From Niastella populi (GTDB lineage Bacteria > Bacteroidota > Bacteroidia > Chitinophagales > Chitinophagaceae): DNA of 47,906 nt. The notes beneath the pieces are model-generated. The model was not told the origin of the DNA. It searched no databases and saw only the letters and a list, made by a program, of their open reading frames with translations. The stretch covers positions 1 to 47,906 of the forward strand of contig NZ_LWBP01000212.1 of the NCBI RefSeq assembly GCF_002078015.1, written 5' to 3'. Below are positions 1 to 10,414 of this stretch, in pieces (the first letter of the stretch is position 1; the number at the start of each line of letters is the position of its first letter). A program made the position numbers and the translations under genes.

Positions 1-1
1 T

Positions 2-3000
2 ACGATGGTTGACCAGTTGAACTCCTTCTCCTCGGAAGTAACGCGTGTGGCGCTGGAGGTAGGTACCGAAGGTAAACTGGGCGGACAGGCGCAGGTTAAA
101 GGGGTGGCCGGTACCTGGAAAGACCTTACCGACTCGGTGAACGGGATGGCCAGTAACCTTACCGGCCAGGTGCGTAACATCGCCGATGTTACCACCGCCG
201 TGGCAAAAGGCGACCTGAGCCGCAAGATCACGGTGGATGTAAAAGGAGAGATCCTTGAATTGAAAAATACGATCAATACGATGGTCGATCAGTTGAACTC
301 CTTCTCGGCCGAGGTAACGCGCGTTGCGCGGGAAGTAGGTTCCGAAGGTAAACTGGGCGGCCAGGCAAAAATAAAAGGGGTAGGTGGGGTATGGAAAGAC
401 CTTACCGACTCGGTGAACGGGATGGCCAGTAACCTTACCGGCCAGGTGCGGAACATTGCCGAAGTAACAACCGCCGTGGCGAAGGGTGACCTTAGCCGTA
501 AGATCACGGTGGATGTACGCGGTGAGATCCTCGAGCTGAAAAACACCATCAATACGATGGTGGATCAGTTGAACTCCTTCTCTTCAGAGGTAACGCGTGT
601 GGCGCTTGAAGTAGGTACCGAAGGTAAACTGGGCGGTCAGGCCCAGGTAAAAGGGGTGGCCGGAACCTGGAAAGACCTTACCGACTCGGTGAACGGGATG
701 GCCAGTAACCTTACCGGCCAGGTGCGTAATATTGCCGAAGTGACCACCGCGGTGGCGAAGGGTGACCTTAGCCGTAAGATCACGGTGGACGTAAAAGGAG
801 AGATCCTCGAGTTGAAAAATACCATCAACACCATGGTAGACCAGTTGAACTCATTCGGTTCTGAGGTAACGCGTGTGGCGCGTGAGGTAGGTTCAGAAGG
901 TAAACTGGGCGGACAGGCAGATGTGCCTGGTGTGGGTGGAACCTGGAAAGACTTAACGGACAGTGTAAATAAAATGGCGAGTAACCTTACCTCGCAGGTG
1001 CGTAACATCGCAGAGGTTACCACCGCGGTGGCGAATGGCGACCTTAGCCGCAAGATCGATGTGGATGTAAAGGGCGAGATCCTCGAGTTGAAGAACACCA
1101 TCAACACGATGGTTGACCAGCTTCGCGGTTTTGCATCGGAAGTAACGCGTGTGGCGTTGGAAGTAGGCACGGAAGGAAAGCTGGGCGGGCAGGCCCAGGT
1201 AAAGGGAGTAGCCGGAACCTGGAAAGACCTTACCGACTCGGTGAACATGATGGCCAGCAACCTTACCGCCCAGGTGCGTAACATTGCCGAAGTGACTACC
1301 GCGGTGGCGAAGGGTGACCTTAGCCGTAAGATCACGGTGGATGTAAAGGGGGAGATCCTCGAGTTGAAGAATACCATCAACACGATGGTGGATCAGCTGA
1401 ACGGCTTTGCATCGGAAGTAACGCGTGTGGCGCGTGAGGTAGGTTCGGAAGGAATGCTTGGCGGACAGGCCGACGTACCCGGTGTGGCCGGAACCTGGAA
1501 AGACTTAAACGATAGCGTAAATAAAATGGCGAGTAACCTTACCTCGCAGGTGCGTAACATCGCAGAAGTGACCACCGCGGTGGCCAATGGCGACCTTAGC
1601 CGCAAGATCGACGTAAACGTAAAAGGAGAGATCCTCGAGTTGAAGAACACCATCAACACGATGGTTGACCAGCTTCGCGGGTTTGCATCGGAAGTAACGC
1701 GTGTGGCCCGTGAGGTGGGTACGGAAGGAAAACTTGGCGGACAGGCAAATGTGCCTGGCGTGGCCGGCACCTGGAAAGACCTTACCGACTCGGTGAACCA
1801 GATGGCCGGTAACCTCACCGTTCAGGTGCGTAATATTGCCGAGGTAGCCATTGCGGTGGCTAACGGCGACATGTCGAAAAAAATTACGGTTGACGTACGC
1901 GGTGAGATCCTGCAGCTGAAAGAGACCCTGAACACGATGGTGGACCAGCTGCGCGCATTCGCATCGGAAGTAACGCGTGTGGCCCGTGAGGTGGGTACCG
2001 ATGGTAAACTGGGCGGCCAGGCGTTTGTGCCCGGTGTGGCCGGTACGTGGAAGGACCTTACCGACTCTGTAAACCAGATGACCGGTAACCTTACCGACCA
2101 GGTGCGAAACATTGCCGAGGTTACGAAAGCGGTGGCAAGCGGCGACCTGTCAAAAACGGTGGCCATCGACGTTAAAGGCGAGATCCTCGATCTGAAAAAT
2201 ACGATCAACACGATGGTTGACCAGTTACAGGGTTTTGCATCGGAAGTAACGCGTGTGGCGCGTGAGGTAGGTACCGAAGGTAAACTGGGCGGCCAGGCCG
2301 AAGTGCGTGGCGTGGCCGGCACCTGGAAAGACCTTACCGACTCGGTGAACATGATGGCCAGTAACCTTACCAACCAGGTGCGGGGTATTGCCAAGGTGGT
2401 AACCGCGGTGGCAACCGGTAACCTGAAACAAAAACTATCCATTGTGTCACGCGGCGAGGTATCGCAACTGATAGATACCATCAATGAAATGATCGATACG
2501 CTCGCAACCTTTGCCGACCAGGTTACTACGGTAGCCCGTGAGGTGGGAGTTGAAGGCAAGTTGGGCGGACAGGCCAGTGTGCCGGGAGCCAGCGGCATCT
2601 GGAAGAACCTTACCGAGAACGTAAACCAACTGGCGCAGAACCTTACCACGCAGGTGCGTTCGATCTCGGAGGTGGCATCGGCGGTAACGAAAGGCGACCT
2701 TACCCGTACCATTCGCGTGGAAGCGAAAGGGGAGGTGGAAGCCCTGAAAGATACCATCAACCAGATGATCACCAACCTGCGCGAAACCACCTTGCGTAAC
2801 CAGGAACAGGACTGGCTGAAATCGAACCTCGCCAAGTTCGGTCAGATGCTGCAGGGACAACGCGACCTGAAAACGGTAACGCAAAAGATCCTGTCGGAAC
2901 TGGCGCGGGTAGTAAGCGCGCACTTTGGCGCCTTCTACATTTTGCGGCAGGATGAGGATACCAACAATGAAGTAAAACTGAAGCTGTTTGCAGCCTACGG

Positions 3001-5611
3001 CTACAAGTCGGATAAAAATATTCAAACTATATTCAGCATTGGCGAAGGCCTGGTAGGACAGGTGGCGTTCGAAAAAGAACGGATCATTCTCTCCAATGTG
3101 CCGGCCAATTATATTCGCATCAGTTCGGCATTGGGAAAAGCGAAACCGGCCCATGTGATCATTCAGCCGGTGTTGTTCGAAAACAACGTAAAAGCGGTTA
3201 TCGAGCTGGCGTCGCTCGATACTTTCAGCCAAACCCATCTCGACTTCCTCAGCCAGCTAACCGAAAGTATCGGTATCGTGTTGAACACCATCGAGGCGAA
3301 TACCCGTACCGAAGAGTTGCTGTCGCAGTCGCAGTCGCTGGCCAGCGAGTTGAAAGTACAACAGGAAGAGCTGCGCAGAACGAACGATGAGCTGCAGGAT
3401 AAAGCGCTGCTGCTGGTAAAACAAAAGAACGAGGTGGAAGCCAAGAACAAGGAGGTGGAAGAAGCCCGCCGTTCACTGGAAGAAAAAGCCGAACAGTTAA
3501 CGCTTACCTCCAAATACAAATCGGAGTTCCTTGCGAATATGTCGCACGAGTTGCGCACGCCGTTGAACAGCCTGCTGATCCTGGCGCAACAACTGTATGA
3601 GAACGCCGAAGGGAACCTCACGGAAAAACAAATACGCTACGCAAAAACCATTCACTCATGCGGCGATGACCTTATACAACTGATCAACGACATTCTCGAC
3701 CTGTCGAAGATCGAATCGGGTTTCATTACCGCCAATATAGCGCCGGTACGTTTCTTCGAGATCACTTCTTTTGTTGAAACTACCTTCAAACCGATAGCAG
3801 AAGCGCGGCACCTGCGCTTTACAATAGAAACGGATACCCGTTTGCCGGAAAACATGGAGACCGATATTCAGCGGTTGAATCAGATCTTGAAAAACCTGTT
3901 GTCGAACTCTTTCAAGTTCACCGAAAAAGGAGAGGTGAAACTGAAGATCTACGAAGCCAACAGGAACTGGAAACCCGGAAACTCATCCCTGCTCGACAGC
4001 GCGCAACGGGTGGTTGCCTTTGCCATCAGCGATACCGGTATCGGGATCCCGCTCGAAAAACAAAGCATCATCTTCGAGGCTTTCCAGCAGGCGGAAGGAA
4101 GTACCAGCCGTAAATACGGCGGTACCGGTTTGGGGTTGAGTATCAGCCGCGGTTTAACCGAGCTGTTAGGCGGTACCATCGAACTGGAAAGTACACCCGG
4201 CCAGGGAAGTACATTCACGCTGTTCCTGCCCATAGAGAATGTTTCGGGTGTGGTAACCCGCGAGGCCCCGGCCAAACTCACCGAATACCAGTACCAACTG
4301 GGCAACGATAGCGGTGAAATTGATACGCTGTTGAATTCGATAAGGGTAACCGGTGAAGGAAATGACACCGGCGGTTTGCATATCGTAAATGAAATGATCA
4401 ACGATACCGGCGACGACCGCAACAATGTACAGCCAAGCGAAAAGGCCATCCTGATCGTTGAAGACGATATCCGCTTTGGTAAGATCATTATTGAAAAAGC
4501 GCACCAGTACGGGTTGAAAGCCATTGTAGCCACCAACTATATAGAAGTATTTGATTTTATCAACCGCTTTATGCCTATTGCCATTACGCTCGATGTGAAG
4601 CTGCCAGATACCAGCGGCTGGAAGGTGATGGAGCTGTTGCGCAATGATCTCAGTTACCGGCATATACCCATTCATTTGATCTCGGGCGAAGAGAACCGGG
4701 CACTGGCATTGAAACGGGGCGCCCGCAGTTTCCGGTTAAAACCGCTGGATAATGTATCGCTCAACGACCTGTTCGACGATATAGTGGCCTTCAATAAAAA
4801 AGATGTAAAACAGATCCTGGTGGTGGAAGATAACGAGGTAGATGCATCGCAGATCGTTAAATTACTGGGTACCGACAATATGCACGTAACGCTGGCCGAA
4901 ACGGGAGAAAAGGCAATGCATGAGATCAATAACAGGGATTTCGATTGTATCATCCTCGATTATTCGCTGCCCGATCTGCCGGGAAGTGAACTGGTGAACC
5001 AGGTGGCGGAAAGAAAACCGAGGCTTACGCCGGTGATCATGTATTCGGCCAAAGATTTCAATAAAAAAGAATTACAGCAGCTGAACAATGTAAGTAGCAA
5101 GATCCTGTTGAAAGGCGTAAACTCGCTCGAGCACCTGCTGGAAGAAACCATTCTGCACCTGCATATTAACCATAAGGACCTGCAGTCGGAAAAACGGAAA
5201 GTGATCGAAAATATCAGGAAGAAGGAAGATATCCTTACCGGAAAGAATATTTTAGTGGTAGATGACGACGTACGCAATTTGTTCGCACTAACTACCGTGT
5301 TTGAACGTTATAATATCAACGTGATCACGGCCGAGAGTGGTAAGGAAGCCATCAATATCATCAGGGATGACAATCCGAAGATCGATATGGTGCTGATGGA
5401 TATCATGATGCCGGAAATGGATGGGTATGAAACCACGCAAAAGATCCGCCGTGAGCACAAGAACAGTACGTTGCCCATCATAGCGGTAACGGCAAAAGCG
5501 ATGAAAGGCGACAGGCAGAAATGTATTGAGGCTGGAGCATCGGATTACATTACCAAACCTTTAAAAATAGATCAGTTGTTATCGCTCATGCGTGTATGGT
5601 TCTATAAATAG
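2..5611 (+). CDS. Poly-HAMP hybrid histidine kinase with three receiver domains (5' end missing)
   Basis: The reading frame is open from the first base and the first residues continue the repeat pattern, so the start lies outside the window. Numbering from the Met at position 5: ten contiguous 92-residue HAMP units (1-920), a GAF-like domain (about 945-1090), a coiled coil (about 1095-1170), HisKA with phosphoacceptor H1181 in MSHELRTP, HATPase_c with an N box ([10 protein letters not shown]), DTGIGIP and GGTGLGLS, then three receivers with phosphoacceptors D1530, D1652 and D1799. It resembles group III (Nik1-type) hybrid kinases, where each 92-residue repeat holds a HAMP and a HAMP-like linker. 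No membrane segment is seen in the visible part, so it may be cytoplasmic. The GAF domain between HAMPs and kinase suggests a second input. The third receiver is the most canonical ([15 protein letters not shown]). A receiver-kinase gene follows 72 bp downstream, probably in the same transcript. The stimulus is unknown. Confidence 0.95.
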   Translation, partial: TMVDQLNSFSSEVTRVALEVGTEGKLGGQAQVKGVAGTWKDLTDSVNGMASNLTGQVRNIADVTTAVAKGDLSRKITVDVKGEILELKNTINTMVDQLNSFSAEVTRVAREVGSEGKLGGQAKIKGVGGVWKDLTDSVNGMASNLTGQVRNIAEVTTAVAKGDLSRKITVDVRGEILELKNTINTMVDQLNSFSSEVTRVALEVGTEGKLGGQAQVKGVAGTWKDLTDSVNGMASNLTGQVRNIAEVTTAVAKGDLSRKITVDVKGEILELKNTINTMVDQLNSFGSEVTRVAREVGSEGKLGGQADVPGVGGTWKDLTDSVNKMASNLTSQVRNIAEVTTAVANGDLSRKIDVDVKGEILELKNTINTMVDQLRGFASEVTRVALEVGTEGKLGGQAQVKGVAGTWKDLTDSVNMMASNLTAQVRNIAEVTTAVAKGDLSRKITVDVKGEILELKNTINTMVDQLNGFASEVTRVAREVGSEGMLGGQADVPGVAGTWKDLNDSVNKMASNLTSQVRNIAEVTTAVANGDLSRKIDVNVKGEILELKNTINTMVDQLRGFASEVTRVAREVGTEGKLGGQANVPGVAGTWKDLTDSVNQMAGNLTVQVRNIAEVAIAVANGDMSKKITVDVRGEILQLKETLNTMVDQLRAFASEVTRVAREVGTDGKLGGQAFVPGVAGTWKDLTDSVNQMTGNLTDQVRNIAEVTKAVASGDLSKTVAIDVKGEILDLKNTINTMVDQLQGFASEVTRVAREVGTEGKLGGQAEVRGVAGTWKDLTDSVNMMASNLTNQVRGIAKVVTAVATGNLKQKLSIVSRGEVSQLIDTINEMIDTLATFADQVTTVAREVGVEGKLGGQASVPGASGIWKNLTENVNQLAQNLTTQVRSISEVASAVTKGDLTRTIRVEAKGEVEALKDTINQMITNLRETTLRNQEQDWLKSNLAKFGQMLQGQRDLKTVTQKILSELARVVSAHFGAFYILRQDEDTNNEVKLKLFAAYGYKSDKNIQTIFSIGEGLVGQVAFEKERIILSNVPANYIRISSALGKAKPAHVIIQPVLFENNVKAVIELASLDTFSQTHLDFLSQLTESIGIVLNTIEANTRTEELLSQSQSLASELKVQQEELRRTNDELQDKALLLVKQKNEVEAKNKEVEEARRSLEEKAEQLTLTSKYKSEFLANMSHELRTPLNSLLILAQQLYENAEGNLTEKQIRYAKTIHSCGDDLIQLINDILDLSKIESGFITANIAPVRFFEITSFVETTFKPIAEARHLRFTIETDTRLPENMETDIQRLNQILKNLLSNSFKFTEKGEVKLKIYEANRNWKPGNSSLLDSAQRVVAFAISDTGIGIPLEKQSIIFEAFQQAEGSTSRKYGGTGLGLSISRGLTELLGGTIELESTPGQGSTFTLFLPIENVSGVVTREAPAKLTEYQYQLGNDSGEIDTLLNSIRVTGEGNDTGGLHIVNEMINDTGDDRNNVQPSEKAILIVEDDIRFGKIIIEKAHQYGLKAIVATNYIEVFDFINRFMPIAITLDVKLPDTSGWKVMELLRNDLSYRHIPIHLISGEENRALALKRGARSFRLKPLDNVSLNDLFDDIVAFNKKDVKQILVVEDNEVDASQIVKLLGTDNMHVTLAETGEKAMHEINNRDFDCIILDYSLPDLPGSELVNQVAERKPRLTPVIMYSAKDFNKKELQQLNNVSSKILLKGVNSLEHLLEETILHLHINHKDLQSEKRKVIENIRKKEDILTGKNILVVDDDVRNLFALTTVFERYNINVITAESGKEAINIIRDDNPKIDMVLMDIMMPEMDGYETTQKIRREHKNSTLPIIAVTAKAMKGDRQKCIEAGASDYITKPLKIDQLLSLMRVWFYK
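5..2764 (+). repeat. Ten in-register 276-bp tandem repeats encoding HAMP units
   Basis: Units start at 5, 281, 557, 833, 1109, 1385, 1661, 1937, 2213 and 2489, each at the codon for the Met of MVDQL (MIDTL in unit 10). All are exactly 276 bp without a single indel. Units 1 and 3 differ by one residue, and unit 5 is close to both. Units 2, 4 and 6 share VAREVGSEG where units 1, 3 and 5 have VALEVGTEG, giving a 552-bp higher-order period. Units 7-10 are progressively diverged towards the kinase. Confidence 0.97.
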
Positions 5612-5683
5612 CATTTCAACTTTACCATTGACCATTACCATTATGACAATGACCATTGATGAAAAACTAAGAACCCGAAACAA

Positions 5684-6979
5684 ATGCGACCTAAAATTCT
5701 GTTAGTAGATGATCGCGAAGATAATTTGATGTCTATGGAAGCCATTCTGGCTCCCGACGGCTATACGTTTGTCAAAGCAGGCTCGGGAAGCCAGGCATTG
5801 AAGATCTTGTTGAATGAGATTGACTTCGCCCTTATTCTGATGGATGTAAAAATGCCTAACCTGAATGGATTTGAAACAGCAGCTCTTATCTATGAACGCG
5901 AAAAGCTGAAACACATCCCCATCATTTTTATTACTGCCAATAATTACGGTGAGGAGAATGTGTACAAAGGGTACCGCATGGGTGCCGTAGATTATATTTA
6001 CAAACCCATTAACTCTGAACTACTGCGTGCGAAGGTGGGGGTGCTGGTCGACCTGTACCGCAAGAACCATCGCCTCATTGAACAGGAAAAACGGCTTATC
6101 GTTATAAACCGTAACCTCGAAATGGAGATTGCCGAGCGCAAGGCTTCCGAAGAAAGGGTAAAAGAGCTGAACCGCCAGTTGCTCGAAAATATCGCCCTGC
6201 TTGAATCGGCTAACCGCGATCTCGACCGGTTTGCGTTCATGGCCTCGCATGACCTGCAGGAACCTTTGCGTAAGATCCGCACTTTCAGCGACCTGTTGTT
6301 TGTAAAATACCAGGATGTGCTCGACAATCCTGCCATAAATTACATCAACCGCATTCAGAATGCAGCGGTGCGTATGCAAACGCTTATCAGTGATATCCTG
6401 GCGTTTTCGCGGATCAATAATGAGAAAGACACGTTTGTCAATTACAATCTCAATCTCATTTTACAGGAAGCCGTTGATGAGCTGGATTCCACTATCCAGG
6501 AGAAAAAAGCCAGTCTTGAAATACAGGAGCTGCCTGCCATCGATGTGAACCCCGGTTTAATGCGCCCGCTTTTTGAGAACCTGTTGAGCAATGCGCTCAA
6601 GTATAGTAAAAAAGAAGAAGCACCGGTAATAAATATCCGCTCGGAAATTATTACGGCCACCACTTCGAATAAAGAACCCGTCAAATACTGCCGCATTTAT
6701 GTGCAGGATAACGGTATCGGTTTCGATCAGGTGTATGCCGAACAGATCTTCGACATGTTCCGCCGCCTGCATGTGCACAGCGAGTTTGAGGGAACGGGTA
6801 TCGGCCTCACGCTATGTAAAAAGATCGTTGAAAAACACAACGGGTTCATTTCGGTGCAAAGCAAGGTGAACAAAGGCTCCACCTTTATTATTTCGCTGCC
6901 GGTTAACCAGCCTACTGTTGAAAGTAGTAATGAGCCTGATGTGGGCAACATTACTATTGTTGATGTGCGGGAAAAATAA
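5684..6979 (+). CDS. Receiver-histidine kinase hybrid (REC-HisKA-HATPase)
   Basis: A 431-residue cytoplasmic protein. The N-terminal receiver (1-125) has the acidic pair in LLVDDRED and phosphoacceptor D54 in LMDVKMPNLNG. A short coiled coil (about 130-180) leads to a HisKA domain with H189 in ASHDLQEPLRKI, the phytochrome-like HisKA subtype. The HATPase has an N box (ENLLSNALKYS), DNGIGFD and GTGIGLTLCKKIVEKH. This REC-HK order usually means that an upstream kinase phosphorylates the receiver and tunes the kinase. The poly-HAMP hybrid kinase ending 72 bp upstream on the same strand is the obvious candidate partner, by inference. No transmembrane segment or DNA-binding domain is seen. Confidence 0.93.
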   Translation: MRPKILLVDDREDNLMSMEAILAPDGYTFVKAGSGSQALKILLNEIDFALILMDVKMPNLNGFETAALIYEREKLKHIPIIFITANNYGEENVYKGYRMGAVDYIYKPINSELLRAKVGVLVDLYRKNHRLIEQEKRLIVINRNLEMEIAERKASEERVKELNRQLLENIALLESANRDLDRFAFMASHDLQEPLRKIRTFSDLLFVKYQDVLDNPAINYINRIQNAAVRMQTLISDILAFSRINNEKDTFVNYNLNLILQEAVDELDSTIQEKKASLEIQELPAIDVNPGLMRPLFENLLSNALKYSKKEEAPVINIRSEIITATTSNKEPVKYCRIYVQDNGIGFDQVYAEQIFDMFRRLHVHSEFEGTGIGLTLCKKIVEKHNGFISVQSKVNKGSTFIISLPVNQPTVESSNEPDVGNITIVDVREK

Positions 6980-6985
6980 TCGGGA

Positions 6986-7149
6986 GTTTATGGTTTGTTG
7001 TTTGTGGTTTGCCGTTCATTAATTCGTAAAATCGTTATTAAATCTTAATCTCGCTTTAATGCTGCAAAAAAGAATTTCAAATTAATAGCGCATCTCAAAG
7101 CGCGGCAGCAACAACAAACTACAAACAACAAACCACAAACCACAAACTG
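6986..7149. repeat. Array-core-array element, 7-nt period (GTTTGTG family)
   Basis: The left arm is five 7-mers from 6986 (GTTTATG, GTTTGTT, GTTTGTG, GTTTGCC, GTTCATT), starting 7 bp after the stop of the receiver-kinase. The right arm, 7109-7149, is reverse-complementary 7-mers of the AAACCAC type and stops one base before the stop codon of the response regulator on the other strand. The core between them shares two conserved blocks, 7014-7027 and 7083-7109, with the element at 15362-15597 in opposite orientation. Confidence 0.85.
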
Positions 7150-7150
7150 T

Positions 7151-7600
7151 TTATTGTGGATTTAAAACAAACATGGAGCGGGGCGGAAAATACAATACTT
7201 TCTTCCAGTCGATAGTAAAGATCTTTTCAAGGATCGTCTTCAATTCGGTTATAGTATGCGGTTTAATAGCATACAGGTTCGATCCCTCGCGATAACAAAA
7301 CTCTATATTCTGCAGGTCGCTTAATGAAGAATACACGATGATGGGAATAGCGTCGTACTTCCGGTTTGCCCTTATCTCGCGCAAACACTGGCGTCCGTCC
7401 TTGCAGGGCATCAGCAGATCGAGGAACACTATATCCGGATTATTTTCGTCCAACAGTTTAAAAAGAATGTCGCCGTTCTCCGCCCTTGATAATACCACTT
7501 TGAATGAAAGTTCTTCAATCGCAAGTGAAAAGATCAGGTAGTCCTCGTCGTCATCCTCCGCTATTAGTACATTTGTTGGATACTGATAAGAAACATTCAT
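7151..7600 (-). CDS. Stand-alone response regulator (CheY/Rcp1-like)
   Basis: A single receiver domain of 149 residues with no output domain. The acidic cluster is EDDDED at 15-20, the phosphoacceptor is D61 in FLDLLMPCKDG, the switch Ser sits in IIVYSS, and the conserved Lys is in AIKPH. Such single-domain regulators usually act as phosphotransfer intermediates or through protein contacts. It is convergent with the two kinases upstream in the window and divergent from the degenerate receiver gene at 7778. ATG start at 7600. The sequence identifies no specific partner. Confidence 0.92.
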   Translation of the reverse strand: MNVSYQYPTNVLIAEDDDEDYLIFSLAIEELSFKVVLSRAENGDILFKLLDENNPDIVFLDLLMPCKDGRQCLREIRANRKYDAIPIIVYSSLSDLQNIEFCYREGSNLYAIKPHTITELKTILEKIFTIDWKKVLYFPPRSMFVLNPQ

Positions 7601-7777
7601 ATATATACTTTTTTTTAGCCTGCTTCCCGGCTTTCACCAGGGACCTCAAAACGTTAACATCACTTTGAGAAATGAAAACAAACCGTAAATACTGCAAATA
7701 ATAATACCGAAAATACAATCAAAATCGCAATGATGGAATACAATTTTTAGGTTATTGTTTTATAAAAACAGTAAAGT

Positions 7778-8083
7778 ATGCAGGCAAAATCCAGGTATAT
7801 TATATTGTATTGCGACCAATGCGAAAACATGCTCGCTATGAAACAGTTGTTGCAACATCTGCCGGTTCCTGTTGAAGCGGATTGTGTAGAGAATTTTCAA
7901 CAACTTTTAGATCATCTTGATAAAAGGCTGCCTGAGTTCATTATCGTCTATGTTAATATTCCGGTAAAAAGCTATATAGATTACCTGAAAAGCCTGAGGG
8001 TAAATAACGGGATCGATGAGATTCCGGTATACGTATTTACCGAATTACCCGAAAAACAAACGTTGATAGATCTGATGAATTAA
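7778..8083 (+). CDS. Degenerate receiver-like protein lacking the phosphoacceptor Asp
   Basis: A 101-residue protein that follows the receiver pattern: a first strand (YIILYCD), a helix, a third strand (EFIIVYVNIP), a helix (YLKSLR) and a fourth strand (IPVYVFTELP). At the phosphoacceptor position the LLDxxMP-type motif reads IVYVNIP, so Asp is replaced by Tyr58, and the acidic pair after strand 1 is reduced to one Asp. The protein ends before a full fifth strand and helix. It therefore looks like a pseudo-receiver working by protein contact rather than phosphorylation. This is inferred from pattern, not from a database match. It sits next to a canonical single-domain regulator and is followed by a strong terminator. 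Confidence 0.7.
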   Translation: MQAKSRYIILYCDQCENMLAMKQLLQHLPVPVEADCVENFQQLLDHLDKRLPEFIIVYVNIPVKSYIDYLKSLRVNNGIDEIPVYVFTELPEKQTLIDLMN

Positions 8084-8117
8084 TGCCTTCTGAAGAGTTG
8101 TGGAGGGCGTTGTTTTG

Positions 8118-8151
8118 AAAAGGGTGTCATTCATTTGGGTGACACCCTTTT
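8118..8151 (+). terminator. Intrinsic terminator after the pseudo-receiver gene
   Basis: Perfect 12-bp stem AAAAGGGTGTCA / TGACACCCTTTT with a 10-nt loop, followed by a T-rich tract. It lies 34 bp after the stop at 8083. Confidence 0.85.
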
Positions 8152-8163
8152 CTTTTAATTAAC

Positions 8164-8308
8164 AGTTACAGGTTCCATGTTACGGCGCTTGCCCCGCTCT
8201 GCGGGGGGAATAAATACAAAGGGCAATTTCTTTCGAAATTGCCCTTTGTATTTATTGAGGATGCTTCTTTCAGGATCCCCTGAAACATGCAACTTGTAAC
8301 CTGTAATA
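8164..8308. repeat. Array-core-array element (CAGGTTA family) around a terminator
   Basis: The left arm AGTTACAGGTTCC (8164-8176) is inverted in the right arm at 8284-8308 (AACTTGTAACCTGTAA), which ends 2 bp before the stop codon of the NagB/PIG-L gene. The core contains a small GC hairpin (8191-8206) and the terminator at 8209-8256. The arms are shorter than in related elements near 20.9 kb and 35.1 kb. Confidence 0.55.
8209..8256 (-). terminator. Perfect 21-bp hairpin, terminator of the NagB/PIG-L gene
   Basis: The arms 8209-8229 and 8236-8256 are perfect inverted repeats around a 6-nt loop (CTTTCG). The outer stem is AAATAC / GTATTT, giving T-rich 3' flanks on both strands, so it may work in both directions. 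It lies 54 bp beyond the stop of the minus-strand gene. Confidence 0.85.
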
Positions 8309-8309
8309 T

Positions 8310-10217
8310 TTAAAAATGCCAGCGTACGAATGCTTCCATGGCGGCGTACTTGGTAAGCCCCAGTTGAGCGTACAGGTTTGCGGTATTGCTGTTCCTGTCT
8401 TCAGCCCGCTGCCAGAACTCGCGGCTGTCGCTTCCCTGGAAGGGCACCATGTCTTTTTGCGACTGGTGAATGAAAATGCCAAAACGCTTTTTCATTACCT
8501 GGTCGGGGCTCATGGGAATGGCCATTTCAATTTCGCTGAGGTCCCATTCCTGCCAGGCGCCTTTGTACAGCCATACCCAGCAATCTTTTATCCAGTCGTC
8601 ACCGGCCTCTTTTATGCGGCGTAACGATTCAAATATGATATCGAGACACACTTTATGTGTTCCATGCGGATCGGCCAGATCGCCTGCGCAATAGATCTGA
8701 TGCGGTTTTATTTTACGCAGCAGTTCCATGGTGAGCTTAACATCCTCTTCACCCATCGGTTTCTTTTCAATGGTACCTGTTTCATAAAAAGGCAGGTTCT
8801 GGAAATGGATATTCTCGTCTTTGATGCCCACATACCGGCAGGTTGCCTTGGCCTCACAACGGCGTATGAGCCCTTTTACCGACCTGATCTCCGGCGTGTC
8901 TATCTGGTTCGAGCGCTTTGACTTCAGGTATTGACGGGCTGTTTCAAGGATCTGGTTCGACTTTTTACTGTCTACCCCGAACATGTCCTCAAAACCTACG
9001 GCAAAGTCCATGAACCGGGTAACGAATTCATCGGTAACGGCAATATTACCCGAGGTTTGATAGGCAACATGCACATCGTGGCCCTGGTCGTGCAAACGCT
9101 GGAAGGTACCGCCCATTGAAATGATATCATCATCGGGGTGGGGGCTGAAGATAACACAGCGTTTGGGATATGGTTTGGTGCGCTCGGGGTGATTGGGCAA
9201 ATGCAGGTCGGGTTTTCCGCCCGGCCAGCCCGTAATACTGTCGCGCAGCATATAATACACCTGCAGGTTGAGCTCGTAAGCGTCGCCTACTTCAACCAGC
9301 AGATCGCTTAAACCGTTATCACGGTAATCGATATTTGTCAAACTCAATAAAGGCTTGTTCACTTTCAGCGCCATGTTCACTACCGCCTTGCGGATCATTT
9401 TAGGCGTCCACTCCATATCGCCGGTAAGCCAGGGCGATTTGAAGCGCGTAAGATCAGATGCGGCCGCTTCATCGAGTATGAACAAACTGTCGTTATGTTG
9501 TTGCAATAATGAGGCGGGTATTTGTTCTGTAACATTATCCTCAACCGATTTTTGTACAACAGCGGTTTTGGCTGGCCCCCATGCCATCAGTAAAATACGC
9601 TTGGCTTTCAGGATGGTGCTTATACCCATCGTAACCGCCAGGCGGGGAACTTCCGAGATGTTCGCGAATTCATGTGAATTGGCGATGCGTGTACTTGTAT
9701 CGAGTGTTACCAGGCGTGTGCGTGAATGAATGCTTGAGCCTGGTTCATTAAAACCGATATGCCCGTTGTTACCAATGCCCAGTACCTGCAGGTCGATTCC
9801 GCCGGCATTGTCGATCATGTTCTCATATTCGAGGCAATGTTCCTTTATCTTTTCTTTTGGCGTTTCGCCGTTGGGAATATGAATGTTCTTTGGATCGATA
9901 TCGATGTGATCGAACAGATGCTTATGCATGAAGCGGTTATAGCTTTGCAGTGCATCATTGTCAATTGGATAATATTCATCCAGGTTAAAAGTGATCACGT
10001 TCCTGAAGCTCAGGTTCTCTTCTTTATGCATGCGAACCAGTTCGGCATACATTGAACGGGGTGTTGAACCTGTAGCCAGGCCTAAAACACAGGATTGGCC
10101 GGCCGCCTGTTTACTGCGGATGAGATCGGCTATTTCCCTGGCTGCGAATTTTGATCCTTCTTTTAGATCGGGATAAATACGTACTGGTATCTTCTCAAAC
10201 GAATCAACCATGCTCAT
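8310..10217 (-). CDS. nagB: Glucosamine-6-phosphate deaminase fused to a PIG-L/LmbE deacetylase-like domain
   Basis: 635 residues, about twice the length of a simple NagB. The N-terminal half (about 1-270) is NagB: LGLATGSTPRSMYAEL, FNLDEYYPI and LGIGNNGHIGFNEPGS. It converts glucosamine-6-phosphate to fructose-6-phosphate and ammonia. The C-terminal half (about 355-600) is PIG-L/LmbE-like with the zinc motif SPHPDDD and a later DPHGTH, suggesting an N-deacetylase that could act on GlcNAc-type substrates. This two-domain form is common in Bacteroidota. The gene lies downstream of a GH20 hexosaminidase on the same strand, consistent with GlcNAc release outside the cytoplasm and catabolism inside. 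ATG at 10217; Met3 is an alternative start. That the fused domain is a deacetylase in vivo is inferred. Confidence 0.93.
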   Translation of the reverse strand: MSMVDSFEKIPVRIYPDLKEGSKFAAREIADLIRSKQAAGQSCVLGLATGSTPRSMYAELVRMHKEENLSFRNVITFNLDEYYPIDNDALQSYNRFMHKHLFDHIDIDPKNIHIPNGETPKEKIKEHCLEYENMIDNAGGIDLQVLGIGNNGHIGFNEPGSSIHSRTRLVTLDTSTRIANSHEFANISEVPRLAVTMGISTILKAKRILLMAWGPAKTAVVQKSVEDNVTEQIPASLLQQHNDSLFILDEAAASDLTRFKSPWLTGDMEWTPKMIRKAVVNMALKVNKPLLSLTNIDYRDNGLSDLLVEVGDAYELNLQVYYMLRDSITGWPGGKPDLHLPNHPERTKPYPKRCVIFSPHPDDDIISMGGTFQRLHDQGHDVHVAYQTSGNIAVTDEFVTRFMDFAVGFEDMFGVDSKKSNQILETARQYLKSKRSNQIDTPEIRSVKGLIRRCEAKATCRYVGIKDENIHFQNLPFYETGTIEKKPMGEEDVKLTMELLRKIKPHQIYCAGDLADPHGTHKVCLDIIFESLRRIKEAGDDWIKDCWVWLYKGAWQEWDLSEIEMAIPMSPDQVMKKRFGIFIHQSQKDMVPFQGSDSREFWQRAEDRNSNTANLYAQLGLTKYAAMEAFVRWHF

Positions 10218-10327
10218 ATATAATCGGTTTTATAGTTGCGCGAAATTAAAGTTATTTCCAGTATTCAAAAGGAAATGCGGTTCTTTTCGGGTAGAAAAAT
10301 AATAGCAAACGTTTGTGTTTGAAAAGT

Positions 10328-10414
10328 TTTAAGTTGTAAGTTATAAGTAGTAAGTAAAAACAGCCTTTAAACCACTTATTACTTATCACTTATTACTTAT
10401 CACTTACAACTTAC
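10328..10414. repeat. Paired 7-nt arrays (TAAGTTG / ACTTATC family)
   Basis: The left arm, 10328-10357, is 7-mers of the TAAGTTG/TAAGTAG type. The right arm, 10373-10414, is inverted 7-mers (CACTTAT, TACTTAT, CACTTAC, AACTTAC) that run into the stop codon of the GH20 gene at 10411. Only about 15 bp separate the arms, so the transcript would form one long imperfect hairpin. Confidence 0.8.

Noticed and set aside
289-2835. Long minus-strand reading frames (up to 337 codons) opposite the HAMP repeats
   Set aside because: They are shadows of the repeated coding sequence on the plus strand; their translation is itself a 92-residue repeat rich in Ser/Arg/Phe with no family pattern.
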